From assembly GCF_021353265.1 (NCBI RefSeq), contig NZ_JAJTWU010000002.1, positions 248,001 through 312,000 on the forward strand: 64,000 bases of DNA, in the 5' to 3' direction. The translations under genes were made by a program, and so were the position numbers. A model generated the notes under the pieces. It was given only the letters and a program-made list of their open reading frames with translations. It ran no database searches and had not been told where the DNA came from. This DNA comes from Pelomonas cellulosilytica. GTDB taxonomy: Bacteria > Pseudomonadota > Gammaproteobacteria > Burkholderiales > Burkholderiaceae_C. Of the stretch, positions 24,751 through 32,798 are shown piece after piece (the first letter of the stretch is position 1; the number at the start of each line of letters is the position of its first letter).

Positions 24751-25322
24751 GCTTCGACCCTGCAATTGCGGCCCTCGTGCCACCCGGTTCGCGCGTGCTG
24801 GACCTTGGCTGCGGCACTGGCGAGCTGCTGGCCCACCTCATCCAGCACAAGGGCTGCAGCGGCTACGGCGTGGAGCTCGACGACGCCAACCTGCTGGCCT
24901 GCGTAAAGCGCGGCGTCAACGTCATTCAGCGCAACTTGGAAGAGGGCTTGTCCATATTCGAGGACCAGAGCTTCGACGTCGTGCTGCAGCTGGAGACGCT
25001 GCAGAACCTGCGCAACTCCGAGCAGATGCTCAAGGAGACGGCGCGCGTCGGCAAGATCGGCATCGTCAGCTTCCCGAATTTCGCACACTGGCCCAACCGG
25101 CTGCAGGTGCTGATGGGCCGCATGCCCGTCACGCGGGCGCTGCCCTACGAGTGGTACGACACGCCCAACATCCGTGTCGGCACGTTCGCCGACTTCGGCG
25201 TGCTGGCGCGCAAGAACCGGCTCAAGATCCTCGACAGCTTCGGCCTGCAGGACGGCCGCGTCGTGCGCGCACGGCCCAACCTGATGGCCAGCGTCGCCGT
25301 GTTCAAGTTCGAGCGCGAGTAG
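24747..25322 (+). CDS. metW: Methionine biosynthesis protein MetW
   Basis: A 191-residue MetW with a class I methyltransferase-like fold; the SAM-binding loop is [15 protein letters not shown] near residue 16. MetW proteins are encoded with MetX in many proteobacteria and are needed for, or stimulate, homoserine acylation. The 4-bp overlap with metX supports a stoichiometric complex. Length and sequence ([29 protein letters not shown]) are typical for the family. Confidence 0.93.
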   Translation: MSFDPAIAALVPPGSRVLDLGCGTGELLAHLIQHKGCSGYGVELDDANLLACVKRGVNVIQRNLEEGLSIFEDQSFDVVLQLETLQNLRNSEQMLKETARVGKIGIVSFPNFAHWPNRLQVLMGRMPVTRALPYEWYDTPNIRVGTFADFGVLARKNRLKILDSFGLQDGRVVRARPNLMASVAVFKFERE

Positions 25323-25368
25323 GCGGGCCGCGGCGCACGGCCTGTCCCGCGAAGGCGGCACGGCCGCG

Positions 25369-25397
25369 GCATCGCACGAGAACGCGCTTCCTACACT
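25369..25397 (+). promoter_or_regulatory. Proposed promoter of histidine kinase 1
   Basis: The 9-mer CCTACACTG (containing TACACT, 25392-25397) lies 6 nt before the kinase ATG. The same 9-mer with the same 6-nt spacing precedes the response-regulator ATG at 26733. About 17 bp upstream both have a related hexamer, GCATCG here and GCCTCG there. A -10 this close to the ATG would give a leaderless mRNA. Confidence 0.35.
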
Positions 25398-25404
25398 GGC
25401 CGGC

Positions 25405-26667
25405 ATGACGCCGATCGCAGCCGCCGAGACCTTCGCCGTGCCCGACCCGGCTCGGTTGCGTGAGCAGGTGACGCTCGACTCGCTGCGGCTGTTCCTCGCG
25501 CAACTGCGAGGCGCGATGCTCGGGCTGGCCGTCATCATCGCCGGCATGGTTGTCGCGTGGCGCGACTTCGCGCCGTTGAGCTGGCGGCTCGCGTGGGCAG
25601 GGGCAGCCGGTGCGTGCTGTCTGGCCCAGCTGTGGATCGGCTGGCGCCTGACCGGCCGGCCCGGCCTCGCCGAGCGCCTGCCACGTTGGCTGCCGGTGCT
25701 GCAGGCCTGCATCGTGTTCAGCAGCGCCGTGTGGGGCCTGGCGCCGCTGATGGTGTCGCAAGGCCCGGCGCCGGACCTGCCGCTGCTGCTGGCCTGCGGC
25801 TTCAACGCCGCCATCATGTTCGCTGGCGCCCAGGCGCCCGGCACGCCGCGGCTGCTGCTGGCGATGACGCTGCCGGGCGCGACGTTGTCGACGCTGGCCG
25901 TCGCACTGCATCCGGGCCACGGGCTGCAGGCACTGGGCTGCGGCGTGCTGTTCGCCTGCGTGGCCGCGCACGGCTACCGGCTGCAGCGCGCGCTGCAGGA
26001 GACGCAGGTCAACCGGCTCGCGGCCGACACACTGGCCGAGGCCCTGCGCGTGCAGCAGCAGCGCGTGCACGAGGCCGAGCGCGAACGCGCGCTGCTGATG
26101 GAACGTCAGCGGCTGATGCGCGATATCCACGATGGCGTCGGCTCCCACCTCATCATGCTGCTGCGGCTGGCCGAGAGCGGCGCGGACGGGCCGACGCTGG
26201 CCGAACTGCTGCGCGGCGCGATCGACGACCTGCGGTTGACGATCGACTCGCTGGAACCTCTGGAGCATGATCTCGCGACGCTGCTGGCCACGCTGCGTAC
26301 ACGTCTGGGCCACCGGCTGGAAGTGGCCGGTCTGAAGCTCGACTGGGCGATGGCCGACATGCCACCGCTGCCGTGGCTGGAGCCGGCGCAGGCGCTGCAG
26401 CTGCTGCGCCTTATCCAGGAAGCGATGACCAACGTCATCAAGCATGCGCGGGCGCGCACGCTGAGCCTTTCGGCCGCGCATGTGGGCGACGCGCTGGAGG
26501 TGGGCATCCGCGACGACGGCTGTGGCTTCGACACCGCGGCGCCGCGCGTGGGCCACGGTCTGCCCAGCATGCGGCAGCGCGCCCGGGCGCTGGGTGCCAC
26601 CCTGCAGTGGGACAGCACGCCCGGCGCCGGCACGTGCGTGACGCTGCGGCTGCCGCTGCACGTCTAG
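25405..26667 (+). CDS. Membrane sensor histidine kinase (HisKA_3 / NarX type)
   Basis: A 420-residue kinase. The N-terminal half has about five to six transmembrane helices (residues 35-190) with short loops and no named sensor domain. A coiled coil (200-235) leads to the HisKA_3 dimerisation domain with phospho-acceptor His242 in LMRDIHDGVGSHL. The HATPase follows (EAMTNVIKHA, DDGCGFD, GLPSMRQRARALG). Its partner is the LuxR-type regulator encoded next. The catalytic half is nearly duplicated in the kinase at 27391. Confidence 0.9.
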   Translation: MTPIAAAETFAVPDPARLREQVTLDSLRLFLAQLRGAMLGLAVIIAGMVVAWRDFAPLSWRLAWAGAAGACCLAQLWIGWRLTGRPGLAERLPRWLPVLQACIVFSSAVWGLAPLMVSQGPAPDLPLLLACGFNAAIMFAGAQAPGTPRLLLAMTLPGATLSTLAVALHPGHGLQALGCGVLFACVAAHGYRLQRALQETQVNRLAADTLAEALRVQQQRVHEAERERALLMERQRLMRDIHDGVGSHLIMLLRLAESGADGPTLAELLRGAIDDLRLTIDSLEPLEHDLATLLATLRTRLGHRLEVAGLKLDWAMADMPPLPWLEPAQALQLLRLIQEAMTNVIKHARARTLSLSAAHVGDALEVGIRDDGCGFDTAAPRVGHGLPSMRQRARALGATLQWDSTPGAGTCVTLRLPLHV

Positions 26668-26696
26668 CACCGTCCCGCAATCACGGCACGGGCGCA

Positions 26697-26725
26697 GCCT
26701 CGTGGGGGTGAGTGCTCCCTACACT
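26697..26725 (+). promoter_or_regulatory. Proposed promoter of the LuxR-type response regulator
   Basis: TACACT (26720-26725) within CCTACACTG stands 7 nt upstream of the regulator ATG, matching the arrangement in front of kinase 1. The -35 region hexamer GCCTCG (26697-26702) resembles GCATCG of the first copy. Shared position and sequence point to a common promoter type, possibly a trace of duplication. Confidence 0.35.
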
Positions 26726-26732
26726 GTGTGAC

Positions 26733-27398
26733 ATGAAGCTGCGCGTGCTGATCGTCGATGACGACCCCTCCGTGCTGCAGCCCTTCGCGGCGGCGGTTGA
26801 CGCCGCGCCGGACATGCAGGTCGTCGGCCAGGCCGGGACGCTGGCCGGCGGGCTGCACCTGTTGCGCAATACGCGGCCGGACGTGCTGCTCGTCGATCTG
26901 GGCCTGCCCGACGGCGATGGCACGACGCTGATCGCCGAGGCGGCGCGTGCGCTGCCCGACTGCGAGGCGATGGTCGTGACCGTCTTCGGTGACGAGTCCC
27001 ATGTGCTGGCCGCGATCGAGGCCGGCGCCACCGGCTATCTGCTGAAGGATGCGACGCCGGCCGAGATCGTCGAGCAGCTGCGCGTGCTGAAGGCCGGCGG
27101 CAGCCCGATCAGCGCCGTCATCGCGCGTCAGATGCTGCGGCGCTCGGCCGCCTGGGCGCAGGCCCAGCGCAACGCCGCAAGCACGACGACCGACAGCGAC
27201 ACGACGCTGTCGCCGCGCGAGCGCGAGGTGCTAGAGCTGTGCGCCAAGGGCTACAGCTACGAGGAGATCGCGCCGCTGTTGCAAGTGTCGCGCCACACCG
27301 TCACGACCTTCGTCAAGCGCATCTACCGCAAGCTGCAAGTGCATTCGCGCACCGAGGCGGTCTACGAGGCCCGGCGCATGGGCCTGCTGCGTGACTAG
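26733..27398 (+). CDS. LuxR/NarL-type response regulator
   Basis: A 221-residue response regulator. The receiver domain has the acidic pocket VDDDPS, the phospho-acceptor Asp55 in LLVDLGLPD, and Lys in LLKDATP. The C-terminal LuxR helix-turn-helix is LSPREREVLELCAKGYSYEEIAPLLQ and VSRHTVTTFVKRIYRKL. The ATG at 26733 gives a canonical receiver start (MKLRVLIVDDD). It lies between two kinases and overlaps the second by 8 bp, so both may phosphorylate it. Confidence 0.92.
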   Translation: MKLRVLIVDDDPSVLQPFAAAVDAAPDMQVVGQAGTLAGGLHLLRNTRPDVLLVDLGLPDGDGTTLIAEAARALPDCEAMVVTVFGDESHVLAAIEAGATGYLLKDATPAEIVEQLRVLKAGGSPISAVIARQMLRRSAAWAQAQRNAASTTTDSDTTLSPREREVLELCAKGYSYEEIAPLLQVSRHTVTTFVKRIYRKLQVHSRTEAVYEARRMGLLRD

Positions 27399-29292
27399 TC
27401 TGCATCGGGTGCATGGGGGGCCTGCCGGGGCGTGGCGCCCAGCGTGGCGATGGCTCGTCATGCTGCTGCTCTGCGCCGCCTCGGCCGCCTCGGCCGACGA
27501 CGCGTTCTCGACCCACTTCACACAGGCCGACCACCAGGTGCAGCCGGTCGATCAGGCCGGCCACGCGCGTGCGCCGCAGGATGGCCCCTGGCAGTCCATC
27601 TCGTTGCCGGACCAGCTCCGCCGTCCGGTGGACGACGGCGCTGACGGACAGGCGCCGCGCGCCATGCACTGGTACCGGCTGCGCTGGACCGTGCCCGCCG
27701 GGCTGGCCGCCGATGCGCCGCTGGTGGTCTACGCGCCGCGTGCGATCGGCTGGCCGGTGCAGCTGTGGCTGCTGGGGCCGTCGGGCTGGCAGCAGGTCTT
27801 CGACAACCAGGCCAGCGGCGCTGAGCAGTGGAACCGGCCGTTGCTGATGCGCCTGCCGCCCGGGCGGCGCGTGCCCGGCGAGGTGCTGACGCTGGCGGTG
27901 GGCCAGCCCAGCCGCGTCGGCGGCTTCTATGCGCTTTCCACGCTGTGGGTGGGGCCCGAGGACGAACTGCGCAACCGCTATGGCGTGCGGAGCGCGTTGC
28001 AGCAGACAGTGCCAGCCGCCATCACGCTGGCCATGCTGGGCATGGGGCTGCTGTCCTTCGTCGTCTGGCTGGGCCGCCGTGCGGAGCGCGCCTACCTCTA
28101 CTTCGCGCTGGCCGCCGCCTGCTGGGCGCTGCGCAACCTGCATCTGTTCATCAACCTGCCGGGCAACGAGACGGCATTCCTCTGGTTCTGGTGGATGACG
28201 GGGGCGTCGGTGTCGTGGGTGATGCTCGCCACCTACCTGTTTGCGTTCCGCTTCGACGCGCGCCGGCTGCCGCGGCTGGAGCGGGCGTTGGCGTGCTTCG
28301 TCGTGGGCGGCTCGGTGCTGACGTTGCCTCAGCTGCTGCCGCTGCCGCTGCTGGTGCAGCAAGGTATCAATCTCGTCGTGGCGGTGACGGTCACTGCGGC
28401 GTTGACGGTGTTGGCCGTGCGCGGCGGGCGGCGCGAGCTGCGCGTCATCGTCGCGGCGCTATGGCTGGGCCTGGCGCTGGCCGCGCACGATCTGCTGCTG
28501 GTGGGCGTGCTGATCGGGCCGGAGTCCATCTACCTGATGCCGTACGGCGCGCTGCTGATGATCTGCAGCTTCCTGTATGCCGCGTTGCGCCGCTTCACCG
28601 GGGCGGTCGAGCAGGCCGAGTCGGCCAGCCTCGTGCTGGCAGCGCGCCTGGCCGAGCGCGAGGCCGAGCTGGCGGCGCGGCACGAGCAGCTGCGCGCCGT
28701 CGAGCGCGAGCAGGCGCTGCTGCGCGAGCGCCAGCGGCTGATGCGCGACATGCACGATGGCGTCGGCTCCCACCTGATCGCGCTGCTGCGGCTGGCGGAG
28801 AGCGGCGTCGATGGCTCGGTGATGGCCGAGCTGCTGCGCAGCGCCATCGAGGACCTGCGGCTGACGATCGACTCGCTGGAACCGCTGGAGCACGACCTCG
28901 CAACGCTGCTGGCCACGCTGCGCACGCGCGTGGGCCACCGGCTGGAGATGGCCGGGCTGCGGCTGGAGTGGGCGATGGCCGACATGCCGCCGCTGCCGTG
29001 GCTGGAGCCGGCGCAGGCGCTGCAGGTGTTGCGGCTGATCCAGGAGGCGATGACCAACGTCATCAAGCATGCGGGGGCGCGCACGTTGAGCCTGTCGGCC
29101 CGTCAGGCGGGGGCGGTGCTGGAGGTCTGCGTGGCCGATGACGGCTGTGGGTTCGACGTGTCGCAGCCGGCACGCGGCCAAGGGCTGGCCAGCATGCGGC
29201 AGCGCGCGCGGGCGCTGGGTGCCGGGCTGGACATCGAGGCGTCGCCCGGCCGTGGCAGCCGCATCACCTTGCGGCTGCCGTTGCGCCCGTAG
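27391..29292 (+). CDS. 7TM-type sensor histidine kinase, paralogue of kinase 1
   Basis: A 633-residue kinase starting with GTG inside the regulator's end. A signal peptide (to about residue 35) precedes a periplasmic beta-sandwich of about 150 residues, followed by seven transmembrane helices (about 205-390), an arrangement like 7TMR-DISM sensors. A coiled coil and HisKA_3/HATPase module follow, with phospho-acceptor His455 (LMRDMHDGVGSHL). From there on it is close to identical to kinase 1 (shared LRLTIDSLEPLEHDLATLL and WLEPAQALQ). Different sensors thus share one catalytic module and probably one regulator. Confidence 0.9.
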   Translation: MTSLHRVHGGPAGAWRPAWRWLVMLLLCAASAASADDAFSTHFTQADHQVQPVDQAGHARAPQDGPWQSISLPDQLRRPVDDGADGQAPRAMHWYRLRWTVPAGLAADAPLVVYAPRAIGWPVQLWLLGPSGWQQVFDNQASGAEQWNRPLLMRLPPGRRVPGEVLTLAVGQPSRVGGFYALSTLWVGPEDELRNRYGVRSALQQTVPAAITLAMLGMGLLSFVVWLGRRAERAYLYFALAAACWALRNLHLFINLPGNETAFLWFWWMTGASVSWVMLATYLFAFRFDARRLPRLERALACFVVGGSVLTLPQLLPLPLLVQQGINLVVAVTVTAALTVLAVRGGRRELRVIVAALWLGLALAAHDLLLVGVLIGPESIYLMPYGALLMICSFLYAALRRFTGAVEQAESASLVLAARLAEREAELAARHEQLRAVEREQALLRERQRLMRDMHDGVGSHLIALLRLAESGVDGSVMAELLRSAIEDLRLTIDSLEPLEHDLATLLATLRTRVGHRLEMAGLRLEWAMADMPPLPWLEPAQALQVLRLIQEAMTNVIKHAGARTLSLSARQAGAVLEVCVADDGCGFDVSQPARGQGLASMRQRARALGAGLDIEASPGRGSRITLRLPLRP

Positions 29293-29297
29293 GCGGG

Positions 29298-29486
29298 TCA
29301 GGCGTTCTTGGCGGCCTTCTTCTTGGCGTGCTTCTTGTGCTTGGCCTTGGCGCCCTTCTTGGCACCGGTCTTGACCATCGCGCCCGAGCTGGCGTGGTGG
29401 GATTTGTGGTGCTGCGCCACGCGGGCCTCGGCCGCCGGAGCGGCAAGGGCGACGGCGAGAGCGGCGGCTGTGAGCAGGGTCTTCAT
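29298..29486 (-). CDS. Small exported Lys/His-rich basic protein
   Basis: A 62-residue protein. Residues 1-21 are a Sec signal peptide (LLTAAALAVALAAPAAEA). The mature 40 residues are almost all Lys, His, Ala and Gly (HHKSHHAS, then KKGAKAKHKKHAKKK), so strongly positive and possibly metal- or polyanion-binding. AGGAG precedes the ATG on the coding strand, supporting a real gene. It is convergent with the kinase gene, 5 bp from its stop. Function is unknown. Confidence 0.65.
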   Translation of the reverse strand: MKTLLTAAALAVALAAPAAEARVAQHHKSHHASSGAMVKTGAKKGAKAKHKKHAKKKAAKNA

Positions 29487-29606
29487 TGGCGGGGCTCCTG
29501 AGGTTGCCGACAGCGTAACTCAGCGCCGTGCCGCGTCGACGGTCGTGGCTGTCTGCCGGGTTGCACGGCGTCACGTGGCCACGGCGTTCCGGGACCCGAA
29601 AAGCGT

Positions 29607-31340
29607 TCAGCTGCCCTTGCGGACCATGAAGCCGTCGTCGGTGCGCTCGTCGTCTTTGAACACGCCTTCCCAGCGGTCGCCGGTGGGCCAGTGGAAAGTG
29701 CCGTGACCGTGCTTGAGGCCGCTGGCCCACGCGCCTTCATAGCGTTCGCCACTCTTCCACGCGTACTTGCCCTGGCCGTGGGCCTTGCCGTTGTCGAACT
29801 CGCCTTCGTAGACGTCGCCGCTCGGGAACACCATGCGGCCCTTGCCCTGGGGCAGGCCGGCGGCCAGCTGGCCTTCGTATTGATTGCCGTTGGCAAAGCG
29901 CATGCGGCCCTGCCCCTGCGGCTTGTCGTTGACCCACTCGCCGTCGTAGCGCTGCCCGCTCATCCACACATAGCTGCCCTTGCCATGCGGAAGGCCCTGG
30001 CGGATCTGGCCGGTGTAGACATCGCCCGACGCGTAGACGAGCCGGCCGTCGCCTTCGGGCTGGCCGTCCACCAGCGTGCCTTCGTACTGGTTGCCGTTGG
30101 CGAACGTCATCTGTCCGCGGCCGGTCACGCGGTCGTCGGTCCAGTCTCCCTTGTAGCGCTGGCCCGTGGCCCAGCGGATCTCGCCCACTCCCTGCCGGCG
30201 ACTGCGCGTCAGCGGGCCTTCATAGACGTCGCCGTTCTTCCACTCCACGCGGCCGGTGCCGCTGACGGTGTCGTCGTCCTCGCGGACGAACTGGCCGATG
30301 TAGCGGGTGTCGCCGGCCACGCGGTCGAAGAGCTTGGGTTCGGCTGCGGGCGGCGAGGCTGCAGCGCGGGGCAGGGCGGTGGCGGCGGGCGGCGGGGCTG
30401 CGACGGCGGGTGCGGCCGCCGGGGCTGCCGGCTTCCCAGGTGTTGGCGCGGCGGTGGCGGATTTGGGCGCCGCCACGGCCAGACCCTGAGCAGGCACATT
30501 GGGCGCTGCGCCCGGCCTGGCCGCCACCGGCGCGCCCGGCAGCGGTGTCGCGACCCATGGTGTGCCGCGCTCGCGGGCCAGCGCCTGCGCGTTGTTCAGC
30601 GCCAGCTCCTGTGCGCTGCCCTTGCACTGCGCGGCGGTGTCGCGCCACAGCGTCTCGCCGATCTGGCTCTGCGTCTGGCGTTCGGCCAGCGGCAGCGCGG
30701 CGCCGCCGTTGCGCAGCCTGGTAGAAAACTCCCGGGCGCGCTCGAAGGGGGGGGCGCAGAACTCGGCGTTGTGGCCATCGATGATGGACTGCTCCAGCCG
30801 GCGCTGGGCCGTCTGCTGCTGGCTGCCTGTGCACTGCTCCACGGCCAGGTCCCACATGCCCTCGGCCTTGCGGTAGAGGCTCGCCGCCTCGGCGAAGCGG
30901 CGGTCGCTGAAGGCGCCACGCGCCAGGTCCTGCAGCGCTGCGGCGTCGCGGTGCGCGCTTTCGCACTGGCTGCCGGCCTCCAACTTCTCGGCCAGCGTGT
31001 CGTGGGCCTTCTGGCTGTCGGCCAGGTTGCGCTGCGCACGTTCGCGCGCGCGGCCGTCGCAGGCGGCGATGGCCGCACCCCATTGCGCGATAGCCTCGGC
31101 ATAGAGCCTGACCTGGGCCTCGAGCGGCTGGTTCTGCGACTGAGCCGTGGCGGCCTTCAGGTCGGAGGTCAGCGCCCGGCTGGTCAGCTGGGCGCAGCTC
31201 GGTGGCGGCGGTGGCAGCACGCCCTCGGACGCCGACAGCGGCGGAGCGGAGGCGACGGGGGCGGGGGCCTCCGGCGTCTGCGACCACGCGGGCAGCGTGG
31301 CCAGCAGCAGGCCGCCCAGAAGGCTCTTGGCGCGCGTCAT
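29607..31340 (-). CDS. Exported MORN-repeat protein
   Basis: A 577-residue protein. A signal peptide (to about residue 21) is followed by a helical region with several cysteines (residues 45-270). A Pro/Ala-rich linker (about 275-350) leads to about ten MORN repeats of 23 residues (YEG or YKG then GxGxxxxxxG, for example VYEGPL, RYKGDW, QYEGTL, RYDGEW, RYEGAW). MORN repeats bind lipids or proteins, or act as rigid spacers. The ATG at 31340 overlaps the stop of the upstream lipoprotein gene, so the pair is co-expressed. No enzymatic domain is visible. Confidence 0.8.
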   Translation of the reverse strand: MTRAKSLLGGLLLATLPAWSQTPEAPAPVASAPPLSASEGVLPPPPPSCAQLTSRALTSDLKAATAQSQNQPLEAQVRLYAEAIAQWGAAIAACDGRARERAQRNLADSQKAHDTLAEKLEAGSQCESAHRDAAALQDLARGAFSDRRFAEAASLYRKAEGMWDLAVEQCTGSQQQTAQRRLEQSIIDGHNAEFCAPPFERAREFSTRLRNGGAALPLAERQTQSQIGETLWRDTAAQCKGSAQELALNNAQALARERGTPWVATPLPGAPVAARPGAAPNVPAQGLAVAAPKSATAAPTPGKPAAPAAAPAVAAPPPAATALPRAAASPPAAEPKLFDRVAGDTRYIGQFVREDDDTVSGTGRVEWKNGDVYEGPLTRSRRQGVGEIRWATGQRYKGDWTDDRVTGRGQMTFANGNQYEGTLVDGQPEGDGRLVYASGDVYTGQIRQGLPHGKGSYVWMSGQRYDGEWVNDKPQGQGRMRFANGNQYEGQLAAGLPQGKGRMVFPSGDVYEGEFDNGKAHGQGKYAWKSGERYEGAWASGLKHGHGTFHWPTGDRWEGVFKDDERTDDGFMVRKGS

Positions 31341-32671
31341 CGCTTGCGCGGGCCGGACTCGGCCGGCAGTTCCAGCATCGCGTCGACGAGGCCGCGCGAG
31401 AAGCGGCTGGCGCCCGGGTCGTCGGCGCTGTCGAATGAGAAGCTGGCCTGCGCCGAGGCCAGCGGCATCGCGCCGATCTCGGCCAGCAGCGACTCCGCCC
31501 GGAAGCCACCCAGGATGGCGGTAACCTCCGCGTCGAGGCCGCGCGCGGCGGCCACCTTGTTCAGCGCGGCCAGGCGGTCGGCGTCGAACAGCATTGCGTT
31601 CTGCGCCAGGCTGCGTTCGACGAGCTTCTGATGCAGAGTGAAGCCGGCCAGCGGCGGCGCGCCGAGCGCGGTCATGCGCGAGAAGGCCCACGCGTCGGCG
31701 TACTCAAAGGTGGTGGCGGCGATGCGCGAGATGCCCGACAGCGAGCCGCGGTTGGCCGCCGCCGCCTGCATGACGTTGACGACCTGCTGCCGGGTGAGCG
31801 ACTGTGCCGCGTCGGCCAGGCCCTCGCGGATTTTTTGCGCGGCGAGTGCGCGGCCCTGGTCGATGAGCTGCTGCTTGAGGATGTCGCTGGCGACGTTGGC
31901 CGCAGCGCTCTTGGCGGCGCTGATGGCCGCATCGGCGGCCAGCGCCGCCGCCTTCACGCCCGAGGCCAGCGTCGCGAGGTTGTAGAGCGTGCCGGCGATC
32001 TTGACCGTGTAGTGGTAGGCCTTCATGCGAGCGCCGCCTTCTTCCGACAGCCCCTGTGTCCACAGCACGAGCCACAGCGCCTCGTCCGGCGTGGGCTCGG
32101 CCTGGATGACCTCCAGCGGATGCAGGCTCAGCAGCCAGTGGTAGTCCTGCAGCCGCGGCGTGTTGGGTGGCGCAAAGCGCGTGTAGCCGCGGCAGACCTC
32201 GAAGGGCTTCACCTGCATTGGCTTGCCTGCGGCCGTGCCCACGGTGAAGGGCCGGCCGGCATCGCGGGCGTCGGCCAGCCATTCCAGCAATTGCTCGCCG
32301 TCGTCGCTGCTGCGACCGGCGACGTGGTTGATGCGCGTGCCCATCGGCAGCGGCGAATCGGCCGTCGTCGCGATGACGGTCAGCCGCTCGTCCACCTGCA
32401 GCGCGCGCGCCCAGGCGACGCGGTCGTCGGCGCTCCAGCCGGCGCTGGTGGCGACGGCGAAGGGCAGCTCCCACTGCTTGTCGCAGTCCTTGTCCTGCAG
32501 CGCGGCGCTGCGCGCGATGGCGGGGCGGATGAGCCGCTCGCCGGCGCCATAGGCCCGCATGCCGGCCAGCAGCTCCTCGTTGACGGCCCGGCCGTCGTCG
32601 ACCGTGAACTTGGGGCCGGCGGCGCAGCCCGTCAGCAGCGCAAGGAGAACGATCAGTAACAGTTTTCCCAT
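31337..32671 (-). CDS. Lipoprotein of unknown function, partner of the MORN protein
   Basis: A 444-residue lipoprotein with lipobox Cys16 (LLTGCAAG). Residues about 90-150 (PLPMGTRINHVAGRSSDDGEQLLEWL) look like a PDZ-type fold, which is tentative. The middle is alanine-rich and helical (AADAAISAAKSAAANVASDILK). No protease or metal motif is seen. It overlaps the MORN-repeat gene by ATGA, so the two probably act together in the periplasm. Confidence 0.65.
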   Translation of the reverse strand: MGKLLLIVLLALLTGCAAGPKFTVDDGRAVNEELLAGMRAYGAGERLIRPAIARSAALQDKDCDKQWELPFAVATSAGWSADDRVAWARALQVDERLTVIATTADSPLPMGTRINHVAGRSSDDGEQLLEWLADARDAGRPFTVGTAAGKPMQVKPFEVCRGYTRFAPPNTPRLQDYHWLLSLHPLEVIQAEPTPDEALWLVLWTQGLSEEGGARMKAYHYTVKIAGTLYNLATLASGVKAAALAADAAISAAKSAAANVASDILKQQLIDQGRALAAQKIREGLADAAQSLTRQQVVNVMQAAAANRGSLSGISRIAATTFEYADAWAFSRMTALGAPPLAGFTLHQKLVERSLAQNAMLFDADRLAALNKVAAARGLDAEVTAILGGFRAESLLAEIGAMPLASAQASFSFDSADDPGASRFSRGLVDAMLELPAESGPRKR

Positions 32672-32798
32672 GGCCGCGCAGCCTAAGCGGTCCCTGCCGC
32701 CGGCGCGGCCCGTAGTTCTACGTAAGCCCGTGAAGCAGGTCGCGGCGGCGGCCTAAACTGGCTGGCTCGGCGCCACAAGCGCCGCCAAGGAGCACTCC

